In this document: piece by piece, positions 1-8,011 of the stretch | Numbering within the stretch: position 1 is the stretch's first letter | Layout: the number at the start of each line of letters is the position of its first letter | NCBI GenBank assembly: GCA_052273485.1 | Contig: DAVZID010000013.1 | Coordinates: forward strand, 1 to 56,174 | DNA from: Anthropogastromicrobium sp052273485 | GTDB lineage: Bacteria; Bacillota; Clostridia; Lachnospirales; Lachnospiraceae | Direction of reading: 5' to 3' | Length of the DNA: 56,174 nucleotides | Notes under the pieces: model-generated | What the model was told of the DNA's origin: nothing | Databases searched by the model: none | What the model saw: only the letters and a program-made list of their open reading frames with translations | Position numbers and translations under genes: made by a program

Positions 1-13
1 TCTTGGCTTTCAT

Positions 14-33
14 CCCACGGTTAAAACCGTGGG
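14..33. mobile_element. IS200/IS605-like end hairpin (remnant or end of an off-window element)
   Basis: A perfect 7-bp inverted repeat (CCCACGG / CCGTGGG, 6-nt loop) is followed by GGCTTTCCCGCC. Hairpins of this form are usual near the ends of IS200/IS605-family (TnpA/TnpB) elements. No transposase reading frame is present in the window, so the body would lie to the left or be lost. The identification rests on resemblance to such ends; a plain terminator is the alternative. Confidence 0.4.
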
Positions 34-124
34 CTTTCCCGCCCGACTTTTGTAATCGTTGTCCGCTTCCTTTTCCAAAAAAGCAATTGGAACGCCATCC
101 TTCGCCAAGGTTTTTCATTGGTAT

Positions 125-158
125 AGAGAATCTGAAATGACTTCAGATTCTCTTTTTT
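125..158 (+). terminator. Hairpin with T-run, plus-strand terminator
   Basis: Arms of 12 bp (125-136 and 142-153) with a 4-nt loop are followed by TTTTT on the plus strand only. It would stop transcripts entering from the left. It abuts the stop codon of the PrgI remnant on the other strand. Confidence 0.6.
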
Positions 159-660
159 ATCTTGTTGCCTTAAAAATGGCAACTCCTGCTACTGCTGCAA
201 TAATCACAGCAATCATTCCAAACAGAATGTTTCTCGTCTTTTTCTTCATAGCCTCAAACTCCTCCTTGTTATTCGTATTCTCAGAAGCTTTTGCATCAGC
301 GATTGGTTTGCCCTTTTTCTTCTTACCCGTATTGTTGTTTAACTCCAACTCATACGCTTTAATCGCAGGCTCGCCTTCCGTTGATACATATGGCAATGCC
401 TTATTACCAAACATAAAATGAAGCTTCTTACCCATATACTCATAAAAACTCATACCGTTATAGGAATAGAAACCGCCAAGAGCAATCGGTGCCACACACG
501 GAATAGCCACATAAGCAGCTCCCGTAAGTCCGATATACTTATACAGCAAAAGCACCATTCCACCACCGACAACCACACTGGCTGCCGAAAAGATAAGCTG
601 TTTTGCCGTAAGTCCAAGTGCCACTGACTCCTGATAGCCCTGCTTAATTCCTCCTGCTGA
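157..660 (-). pseudogene. PrgI-family conjugation protein, 5' end lost
   Basis: The frame encodes a PrgI-like inner-membrane component of a conjugative (type IV secretion-like) apparatus. It shows two adjacent hydrophobic segments near the N-terminus (about residues 9-50 of the GTG-initiated frame), a middle section with YMGKKLHFMFGNKALPY, a Lys-rich linker and a C-terminal hydrophobic segment ending IFKATR. The usual N-terminal residues and start codon are missing: the open frame runs upstream only to a TAG at 661-663, and the upstream DNA belongs to another gene in a different frame. A GTG at 622-624 is the only internal start and has no clear ribosome binding site. No VirB4, relaxase or integrase gene follows. 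I read it as debris of an integrative conjugative element. Confidence 0.65.
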
Positions 661-1352
661 CTATTCAGTGCTGCTTCGCTGTCGTTATATTTCTGAAGCA
701 GGTTATCATGCACTTCCTTGTCCTGCCTTGCAGTCTCAAACACAGAGAGTTTCTTATTCAGCTCGTCATAGCGTTCCTCCTGATGATTGATTTTGGCTAC
801 CACCTCTTCTATCTGTTTGACAAGCTTTTCTACATAGTCCTTTTCTAATCCGGCATCCTGTAATCCATCCTTAGATTTCTCCAAATTGGCAAGAATCCCC
901 TCAAAGGCTTTCTGCATATGCTTGGCATTCTCTCCATTATCCATAACAGACTGTATTGTCTCTAAAGGCACACCCTTCTGATAAAACTCAAATGCCACCT
1001 GCATCTGACTACCATCCATACCATCACGCATAATTACTGCGATTACTTCGTCGGATAACCCTTCCCTCAAACATTTGGAATATATCTGCTCATAATTCCA
1101 TTCGCACACAGCATCAATCAAATCATCAACTGTATAATCATCCCATACAATCTCACCGGGAACCTCATCCAAATCACCTCGATAAAGTCTCCCCTCTGCA
1201 TAACCTACCGTGTAATCATGGTCTTTCACATAACGAAGCAATAACTCGGCTTCTTTATCCGTCATTACAATAGAACTTCCAACCTGTCCTATAACAGACA
1301 GCAAATCTTCCGGCTGACTAATCTCTGTAATGCTATTAACTTCCATTCCCAT
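450..1352 (-). pseudogene. Conjugative-element accessory protein fused out of frame to PrgI remnant
   Basis: The first ~235 residues look genuine: an acidic N-terminal domain, repeated short helical motifs (DGMDGSQMQVAFEFYQKG, then a related stretch ending HMQKAFEG) and a long coiled coil rich in Glu, Lys and Gln. Proteins of this look are common in Tn1549-type elements of gut Firmicutes; I know no function. After ...QQEELSR the frame runs through the PrgI coding region in the wrong phase (Cys/Trp/Arg-rich tail), so about the last 65 residues are not native. The deletion joint lies near 640-660. The start at ATG 1352 is preceded by AAGGAGG at a long spacing; a GTG at 1364 is also open. Confidence 0.55.
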
Positions 1353-1526
1353 TGCTACAACCACACCTCCTTATCCGTGTTTTGAGAATCCTTTCATTTA
1401 CCTTAAGGGAGAAAGCTTATCTTCGATAACCTTTGCTAGATACGCACATTGTTCCCACAAGCTCCAATGTGCATCTAGTTAGGGGGAAAATCCCCCTAAA
1501 ACCCCTGTTATATCGAAAATAGCATT

Positions 1527-1591
1527 ATTTCCGTACAGAAATGGACTTCTATAACATAATTTCCGTATAGAAATCTCATTTCTGTACGGTA
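1527..1591. repeat. Three copies of a 16-bp near-palindrome (ATTTCCGTACAGAAAT)
   Basis: Copies lie at 1527-1542 (ATTTCCGTACAGAAAT), 1559-1574 (ATTTCCGTATAGAAAT) and, in opposite orientation, 1578-1591 (ATTTCTGTACGGTA). The third overlaps the end of the TOPRIM remnant. Each is itself close to a palindrome. Clustered sites like this are usually binding sites for an element-encoded regulator or replication protein. No such protein is encoded nearby. Confidence 0.7.
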
Positions 1592-2088
1592 TTTTGACCC
1601 ATAACTTTGTGAGCATCTTTTTGACCTAATCTGTCTTTTACATCCACCAGCCATTCATTGTAATCCTTATATCCTTCGGGCGGCGGACAATCCTCAACTT
1701 CATAACCCATACCATAGTATTTCTCCATTAACTGGGCAGCCGCCTTTCGCCCCGGCTCATCTCCGTCCAGACAAAACTTAATGGTAGTAATCTGTGGATG
1801 CTCTTTAAGAAATGTGACAAGCGGAGCATCGGCAAGCATCCCAAGTGCCAGCTTGTTTGTCTCATAATCAGAGAAAATATCCACATAGCTCATCAGGTCG
1901 ATTGCACCCTCAAACACTACAAGTTCCGAACTATCATCATTAACCACATTAAATCCATACTCTTTGTCATTGCCTGCCACATCGCACTTAAATGGCTTTC
2001 CTTCCTTATCAAATACACCTCTCATGCTTGCAAATCTGGTAACACCATTCTTGTCATTACCCTTGCGGAATTTTACTCCATACAACAT
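1576..2088 (-). pseudogene. DUF3991/TOPRIM-domain protein, N-terminally truncated
   Basis: The 170 residues carry a TOPRIM core: the glutamate motif VVFEGAIDLMSY (about residues 58-69) and the DxDxxG-like motif CLDGDEPGRKAA about 50 residues later. TOPRIM domains bind Mg2+ in primases and topoisomerases; DUF3991-TOPRIM proteins of about 300 residues are frequent cargo of integrative conjugative elements. Here the zinc-binding/DUF3991 N-terminal half is absent: the frame closes at a TGA a few codons upstream of the ATG, there is no convincing ribosome binding site, and the DNA beyond is non-coding. The loss marks the other edge of the element scar. Confidence 0.6.
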
Positions 2089-2311
2089 CTCTAGTATGAC
2101 AATGATTTCTCATTGAATCTGTAATTGATATTCAGTTGTTCATCAGGTAGCATCCTGACTTGCATATAGTTTAACTCCACATCTGGAATTTCAGAATATT
2201 CTCTCATGGTCGAAATGAATGAAAATATATTCTCTCACGGTCTTTTTGAAAAAAATAGGACTTAGCACACCTGTCTCAATATTTTTTGCAATTTTAATTT
2301 GATACAGCAAA

Positions 2312-2338
2312 AAAGCAGCCCCCAATTTAGGCTGCTTT
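2312..2338. terminator. Hairpin AAAGCAGCC/GGCTGCTTT
   Basis: 9-bp perfect arms (2312-2320, 2330-2338) with a 9-nt loop. On the minus strand the stem is followed by TTTTTTGCTG, so it can end transcripts coming from the aminotransferase gene and its structured 3' region. Confidence 0.75.
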
Positions 2339-2540
2339 CTCACTCTTAAAATTATAATTGACGGGTTGCCACCGTTACCTACAGGCGCTGAGGCAAATGT
2401 GCTTTACGAGACGGACCGTTGTAGCAGGCCCGTTGTCAAAATACACTTACGTTGAAAATGTGTAGTGGGGACCTGCGGAGTAGGTCCGTCGACAAAGTCA
2501 CTTTGCCGAAGTGCCCTTCGTTAACCTTCCGGGTTGCAAA
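2339..2540 (-). other. Structured non-coding 3' region after the aminotransferase
   Basis: No credible reading frame lies here. Read on the minus strand, the stretch folds into a series of short hairpins: CGAAG/CTTCG, GCAAAG/CTTTGT and GGACCT/AGGTCC within about 70 nt. The first part shares a 23-bp motif (2512-2534) with DNA just after sufU. The region ends at the terminator at 2312-2338. It may be a processed 3' UTR, a small RNA or a decayed repeat element. The remainder of the gap (2089-2311) shows nothing I recognise. Confidence 0.4.
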
Positions 2541-3830
2541 TTAGGCCATCTCTGCTAACAGCTTCTCTGCGGATACAAGACGAACGCATACAGTGAAAAC
2601 ACGAGAAGCAAGCTTTAACTCATCAATGGTCGGGAAGGTCGGTGCCAGACGAATGTTTCGATCCTGCGGATCAATGTGATATGGGAAGGTTGCACCTGCA
2701 CCAGTCAGGATAACACCTGCCTCCTTCATCTTTGCAACGATCGCCTTTGCACATCCTTCCATGGAATCAAATCCGATAAAGTAACCACCCTTCGGGTTGG
2801 TCCACTCTGCGATGCCAAGTCCGCCAAGATCCTCCTCCATGATGGAGATCAGTGCCTCAAACTTTGGACGAATCAGCTCAGCATGCTTTTTCATATGCTC
2901 TTCCATGCCCTTGTTATCACCGAAGAAACGAACGTGACGCAGCTGGTTTACCTTGTCGTGACCAATGGTCTGCACAGCCATCTGCTTCTTGATGGAAGCG
3001 ACATTTGCAGTGGAGGCTGCGAGTGCTGCCATACCAGAACCAGGGAATACAACCTTAGAGGTGGATACAAACTCATATACCAGATTTGGATTTCCTGCCT
3101 TCTCACACTCATCAAGAATGTTTAAGATCTGTGCTGGCTCACCGTTGTACAGATGATGGATGCAATATGCGTTATCCCAGAAGATACGGAAATCCTCTGC
3201 TGCTGGCTTTAAGTTTGCAAAGCGAAGCACGGTCTCATCGGAATAGACATAGCCCTGTGGATTTGTGTACTTCGGAACACACCAGATACCCTTGATCATT
3301 GGATCCTCTGAAACAAGCTTCTCAACCATATCCATATCCGGGCCGTCTGGAGTCATCGGAACATTGATCATCTCAACGCCAAAATGCTCGGTGATACCAA
3401 AGTGACGGTCATAACCTGGAACCGGACATAAAAACTTTACCTTGCCCTGCAGTGCCCAAGGCTTTCCACCCATGACACCCTCAAACATACATCTTGCAAC
3501 AGTATCATACATTACATTCAGACTGGAGTTTCCGTACACAATTACCTGCTCTGGCTTTGCGCCTACCATACCGGCCAAAAGACGCTTTGCCTCCGGAATT
3601 CCATCGAGGACACCATAATTACGGCAATCAGTACCGTCCTCACAAGTCAGATTGGAATCGGACTTCAGCACATCCATCATTCCCTTAGACAGATCAAGCT
3701 GTGCTGCCGACGGCTTACCTCTGGACATATTCAGTGCCAAATTCTGTCCCTTGTATTCCTGATACTTCGCCTCAAGCGTTTCCTTCTCGGCGAAAAGTTC
3801 TTCTCTGGTCATATCCTTGTATGCTTTCAT
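2541..3830 (-). CDS. Aspartate aminotransferase (class I/II, subgroup Ic, PF12897 type)
   Basis: A PLP enzyme of 429 residues exchanging amino groups between aspartate and 2-oxoglutarate to give oxaloacetate and glutamate. Family marks: the N-terminal NMSRGKPS segment typical of the clostridial/actinobacterial Asp_aminotransf family, NYGVLDGIPEAK, the cofactor-contacting YTNPQG and WDNAYCIHH, and the Schiff-base lysine in STSKVVFPGSG. Length is normal. The start ATG is preceded by GAGGAGG. It stands alone with its own promoter (3957-3985) and terminator. Oxaloacetate is the entry point for the succinate pathway encoded 6-18 kb away, so a supply role is possible but inferred. The family assignment is firmer than the exact substrate. 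Confidence 0.85.
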   Translation of the reverse strand: MKAYKDMTREELFAEKETLEAKYQEYKGQNLALNMSRGKPSAAQLDLSKGMMDVLKSDSNLTCEDGTDCRNYGVLDGIPEAKRLLAGMVGAKPEQVIVYGNSSLNVMYDTVARCMFEGVMGGKPWALQGKVKFLCPVPGYDRHFGITEHFGVEMINVPMTPDGPDMDMVEKLVSEDPMIKGIWCVPKYTNPQGYVYSDETVLRFANLKPAAEDFRIFWDNAYCIHHLYNGEPAQILNILDECEKAGNPNLVYEFVSTSKVVFPGSGMAALAASTANVASIKKQMAVQTIGHDKVNQLRHVRFFGDNKGMEEHMKKHAELIRPKFEALISIMEEDLGGLGIAEWTNPKGGYFIGFDSMEGCAKAIVAKMKEAGVILTGAGATFPYHIDPQDRNIRLAPTFPTIDELKLASRVFTVCVRLVSAEKLLAEMA

Positions 3831-3942
3831 AATGTGCAGCCTCCTCAGTCTATACTATTCTGCTTTCTATGTTTCTTCCATTTCCACGCAAATTAGTATG
3901 CATATTGCGTATGCCGTCTTTGGTGTTTTTCTACCCATGCAG

Positions 3943-3985
3943 CACTCGCGAGTACTATTGTATTACACTTTCTTATTTTTTGCAA
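3943..3985 (-). promoter_or_regulatory. Promoter of the aminotransferase with palindrome at the start site
   Basis: On the minus strand, -35 TTGCAA (3985-3980), 17-bp spacer and -10 TACAAT (3962-3957). The palindrome ACTCGCGAGT (3943-3952), extending imperfectly to 16 bp, sits at the expected transcription start and could be a repressor operator. Confidence 0.65.
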
Positions 3986-4118
3986 TATGAATTATGATAA
4001 AAATACGGTCGATACCCAAAAGAATATGATACTTTTCCAACATATTTTTTAAAATTATTCTGAAAAGATGCCTAATTTCCTATTTTTCTTTCGGTTTATC
4101 TGCATTGGCACAAAGCAA

Positions 4119-4138
4119 AAGGGACCCGAAGGTCCCTT
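4119..4138 (-). terminator. Terminator of the polysaccharide deacetylase gene
   Basis: AAGGGACC/GGTCCCTT arms around a CGAA/TTCG tetraloop, followed on the minus strand by TTTGCTTTG. Confidence 0.8.
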
Positions 4139-4191
4139 GGTGTCATAAGATTGTTCGATCCTGCATAACTATGCATATTGATGCATACCAA

Positions 4192-5898
4192 TTATTCAAC
4201 TGGTGTCGGTCTCGCCGGGTCAAAAATGTCTCTTGCATCAAACAAATCAGAAAGACGATTGTGATAGCTGTTATCTGTATAACTCATGACAGCCTCCCAT
4301 AGACGAGTGCCGTCCAAATTTCGTCTTGCCTGACGGAAATAATCCTTATTGGCACCAATCTGAATCCAATGCTCACTCGAAGCATCTACATTGCAATAAT
4401 AGTGAAAGCCCTTCTGCTTCAAATAAAGGAATTTTTGATTGTCTGCCGCATAGCCCTGCCAGCCATCAAGATCTTCACCAAACGCAAAGATAATGATATC
4501 CGTGTCTCCGACAATCGACTCAACCTCGCGCTCCCACATATCGCTGTCCCAGCAAACACGTTCATAACTGCTGCTTCCAATATAGATATGGCCCCAGCTA
4601 TGGCTGGCAATCGTCCAGCCAAGCTCCTTCATTGCATCCGCAATCTCTTTTGCTGACGCCTTGTCTGCCTCGATATTTTCATTATTATAGTACATACGCT
4701 GACGCTCGTCTGCGTTTTGCTCATCAAAATACGGACAATTCCAGTTGTACCAATAATCCGATGTGCGATAGCCAAACACACCATTGTAACCAGTAACAGC
4801 GATCGTTCCTCTGGCACCACGATAGGAAAAGTCTGGATGTGCTTCTATGAAATCCTCTAAAATGGTCAATACATCAAAGGAACCGCGAATCACCGTGCCA
4901 TCATCAAGCGTATATTCATTTGTAATTTTTCCATTCTCATCGAGTACAAAACGATCCGCAAAGCCCTGCCCCGTCATATACTCGTAATAGCAGACATCAT
5001 CCTGCGACAGCACAAATGGCGTCTTTCCCGCTGGAAGATAAATTGGCTTCATCTGCATCACCTGTGTTCCATCTGGCTGCGTAACCATCTCTGCCACATC
5101 ATGAAGTCCAACAAGCACATAGCCATCATCATACATTTTCTGAATAATCTTGACAAACTCATCAATTGTCGTCATTGCTTCGTTGTACGCGATGACCTGC
5201 GCCTTGCTGCTAAGCGACACATCAAACGTTTTTGCTGGATCTACGATTAGCGTATGGAAGAAAATATGGGTAATGGTATAATTATCATTCCACTGAAACA
5301 GACGAGACTTTTCAAGATCGTATTCCTCAAGTGCCTTTGTATAATCTGCATTGCTCTCATAACCGTTTACTGCCTGAATGGTCTCGATTGCTTTGTCATA
5401 GTCATACATTGCTGCATAGCGGTTTGCTGTATCAAGAACCGAATCCCCCGTGTAGGTAAAGGTGCTCTCAAAGATCGGTGGATTCTGAAACGTTTCTGGA
5501 AGTGTAACCCCATAATCTCTTACCTGCTTTAAGCCAGAAGAAATCCCCTCATCCATACCGGCCTCCGGGTTTGTCTCCTGTTCTTCTTGTGATTCATCCG
5601 CCTGCGCATACAGTGTGATTACCTGTTTTTCGTAGGGGCTTTTCATGTTTTGTGAAATCACGATTCCAAGAATAATCGCAGCTGCTGCAATCACACCAAA
5701 ACTACCTGCAAGAATTGTTTGTCTGCCAAATTTACGCGGCTTTTTTCGTTTTTTTCGATGACTGACGGACTCCATACTTCTTACTCTACCGCTATTTCCG
5801 ACTGCCTGTCCACTTTTTTGTCTGGATGCTGTGTTCTTTTTTTCTATATTGCTGCCTGCTTTTCTATTATTTTTATTATCGATTCTATTTTTTTCCAT
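4192..5898 (-). CDS. Membrane-anchored polysaccharide deacetylase family protein
   Basis: 568 residues: a very basic, Asn/Lys/Arg-rich cytoplasmic head (1-58), one transmembrane helix (about 62-84), an extracytoplasmic linker, and a NodB-like carbohydrate esterase 4 domain in the C-terminal half. The metal-binding motifs are visible: the Asp pair in LSQDDVCYYEY and the His motif ASHSWGH. Members remove N- or O-acetyl groups from cell-wall or surface glycans. The domain carries long insertions relative to minimal PgdA/PdaA enzymes, and the central region (about 150-300) is unassigned. AAAAGGAG precedes the start, and an extended -10 promoter lies at 6020-6049. It is monocistronic and divergent from the DUF885 gene. 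The true substrate is unknown. Confidence 0.8.
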   Translation of the reverse strand: MEKNRIDNKNNRKAGSNIEKKNTASRQKSGQAVGNSGRVRSMESVSHRKKRKKPRKFGRQTILAGSFGVIAAAAIILGIVISQNMKSPYEKQVITLYAQADESQEEQETNPEAGMDEGISSGLKQVRDYGVTLPETFQNPPIFESTFTYTGDSVLDTANRYAAMYDYDKAIETIQAVNGYESNADYTKALEEYDLEKSRLFQWNDNYTITHIFFHTLIVDPAKTFDVSLSSKAQVIAYNEAMTTIDEFVKIIQKMYDDGYVLVGLHDVAEMVTQPDGTQVMQMKPIYLPAGKTPFVLSQDDVCYYEYMTGQGFADRFVLDENGKITNEYTLDDGTVIRGSFDVLTILEDFIEAHPDFSYRGARGTIAVTGYNGVFGYRTSDYWYNWNCPYFDEQNADERQRMYYNNENIEADKASAKEIADAMKELGWTIASHSWGHIYIGSSSYERVCWDSDMWEREVESIVGDTDIIIFAFGEDLDGWQGYAADNQKFLYLKQKGFHYYCNVDASSEHWIQIGANKDYFRQARRNLDGTRLWEAVMSYTDNSYHNRLSDLFDARDIFDPARPTPVE

Positions 5899-6019
5899 GA
5901 ACTCCTTTTCCTGCCTTTTTGCTTGCGTTTCTCTGCCTATACATGTTATGATATTACTCAGCCTATCGCATAAAACATGCTTTTTGCTGTTTTCATATCA
6001 GATTGTTCCACACTCTGGT

Positions 6020-6049
6020 ATCATAGCATATTTTTCTTTATATTTGAAA
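6020..6049 (-). promoter_or_regulatory. Probable promoter of the deacetylase gene
   Basis: Minus strand: -35 TTTCAA (6049-6044), 18-bp spacer, extended -10 TGCTATGAT with the hexamer at 6025-6020. Confidence 0.5.
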
Positions 6050-6078
6050 CACTATTTTCATAAATGAAAGGAGATTCT

Positions 6079-7848
6079 ATGTTTTTTTCAAATTTACAAG
6101 CAACATCACAGTCAAGACGACGTCTTTTCTGCGCTGTGATGCTCCCAGCAATCACACTGACTGCTGCAGTTCCTTCACTGGCAGCGGAATCTGCAAAATC
6201 TACATCAAATGCCAGCGAAGCCTTTGACTATGCCGCTGATACGCTTTTTCAGGATATCATGGATTCCTCTCCGATTAATCTGCACTACTCGTTTTCGTTT
6301 CCGGAGGATTATGAGCCATCCGATCAGCCGCCGTTAGGCACGTTTAGCGAAAGCTTTACTGAAACGGAAAAAATCTTAAACCGGGCAAAGGAAAATCTCG
6401 CTGCGGTCGATTACAATTCGCTGACAGCCAAACAAAAACAGGTATACCGAATGGTTGACAATTACGCCGATATCAATCTAGGCTATTGCAGCCTTCCAGA
6501 TTACACCAATACGCTAGGACCGATGGGCGGCATTTTATCCAGCTTAAATACGACCATCACCGAATATTATCTGCTTTCTGAGCAGGACATTGAAGGTTAC
6601 ATCAGCGTTTTGAAGGACATTCCACGCTTTTTGGAGGATGTAGTAAAGGAAATCGAGTATCAGGAAGGGATTGGCTATGCGCCAAGTCTCTATGCCTATG
6701 AACAGGCGCTTGAAAATAAGGACGCGATGACCACACTTGAGAATCATCCATATCTTGAGGCATTTGAGTCAAATGTGACCGAAACCGGATTATCGGATGA
6801 CGTGGTGAACGACTATACCGAACAGGTAAAGACGGTGCTGACCGATGAAGTGCTTCCTGCCTTTTCCTCCTTCTACGAAACACTCGAAAACAAAAAAGCC
6901 TCTGCCGGTGAGAGCAAAGGTCTGGTTTCCTATGATCAGGGAAACGAATATTATGAACTTTTAGTAAAGGACAACACCGGAACCGACATGATGCCACTCG
7001 AGCTTAAGGATTATCTGACCGATAAGCTGACAGAGGGACTGATGAAGTTGTCTCAGTCCTACTCACAAAATCCAAACCTGTTAAATGAGCTAGATTCTTT
7101 AACTGCCCCTGAGACAGACGCAGATGCCGTTCTTGAAGCTTTAAAAGAAAAGGCAGCCGACTGCATGCCGGATATCGGAGATACCACATACACACTCAGC
7201 TACCTTCCAGAAGCACTGCAGATTCCAAACAATCTGGCCTACTATCTGTCTAGTCCAATCGACAATACTGCCCGCAACGTTATCCGCATCAACCCTAGCG
7301 AAGTCGGCGATGACTCCATGCTTCTTTGGACTACCATGGCACACGAAGGCTATCCGGGCCATTTGTATCAGCATCAGTATTTCATGCAAAACTCCTTTGA
7401 GTATAACATTGAAACACTTATCGGCACTCTTGGCACCTCCGAGGGCTGGGCTTACTACGTTGAAAAGCTTTCCCTTGACTGGGCGGGCGTGGATGAGGCA
7501 ACTGCTGATGCTTATTTCACCAACCAGATTATGGGCATGGCGATCATTTCCGTTGTCGATATCGGTGTCAACTATGAAGGCTGGGGCCTTGATGAGACCT
7601 CTGATTTCTTAACTACCTACTACGGAGATGTTGACAACGATACCTGTCAGAACTTCATTGATACTTGTGCAAACGATCCAGGAACGTATCTTCCATACAG
7701 TGTTGGCTACTATCAGACCGAGGATCTTTTTGACCAGATCAAGGGCAACTATTCCTCCGATAAGGATATGTATGCCGCTTATTTAAAGCTTGGTTCTCTG
7801 CCATTTACACTGTTAGAAAAATACCTAATTCCAGATGATACCATTTAA
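6079..7848 (+). CDS. Secreted DUF885 family (putative zinc peptidase)
   Basis: 589 residues from ATG 6079, chosen because AAAGGAG lies 5 nt upstream; an in-frame ATG at 6064 lacks a site. An N-terminal signal peptide is clear (RRR, a hydrophobic core, cleavage near SLAAES). DUF885 proteins are predicted metalloproteins; the key motif HEGYPGH (zinc-ligand pattern) is present in MAHEGYPGHLYQHQYF, with a downstream GTSEGWAYYVE motif whose Glu is a plausible further ligand. Family length is 550-600, so it is complete. Substrate is unknown; a peptidase acting outside the membrane is the best guess. It ends at a strong terminator. Confidence 0.8.
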   Translation: MFFSNLQATSQSRRRLFCAVMLPAITLTAAVPSLAAESAKSTSNASEAFDYAADTLFQDIMDSSPINLHYSFSFPEDYEPSDQPPLGTFSESFTETEKILNRAKENLAAVDYNSLTAKQKQVYRMVDNYADINLGYCSLPDYTNTLGPMGGILSSLNTTITEYYLLSEQDIEGYISVLKDIPRFLEDVVKEIEYQEGIGYAPSLYAYEQALENKDAMTTLENHPYLEAFESNVTETGLSDDVVNDYTEQVKTVLTDEVLPAFSSFYETLENKKASAGESKGLVSYDQGNEYYELLVKDNTGTDMMPLELKDYLTDKLTEGLMKLSQSYSQNPNLLNELDSLTAPETDADAVLEALKEKAADCMPDIGDTTYTLSYLPEALQIPNNLAYYLSSPIDNTARNVIRINPSEVGDDSMLLWTTMAHEGYPGHLYQHQYFMQNSFEYNIETLIGTLGTSEGWAYYVEKLSLDWAGVDEATADAYFTNQIMGMAIISVVDIGVNYEGWGLDETSDFLTTYYGDVDNDTCQNFIDTCANDPGTYLPYSVGYYQTEDLFDQIKGNYSSDKDMYAAYLKLGSLPFTLLEKYLIPDDTI

Positions 7849-7860
7849 TGGCTTCTCTCT

Positions 7861-7890
7861 GCCAGGCAGTTAACTTCTGCCTGGCTTTTT
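7861..7890 (+). terminator. Terminator of the DUF885 gene
   Basis: GCCAGGCAG/CTGCCTGGC stem with a 7-nt loop and TTTTT. Confidence 0.9.
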
Positions 7891-8011
7891 AACTTTTTCT
7901 AGTTTTATTTTGTGTCAATTCCTCCATCGCATATATCGTATCTGCAATTATTTGATGCAAATTGCTTTTTTGATACTTTTTCTCAATTATTAATCTAATT
8001 ATCAATTTAAG

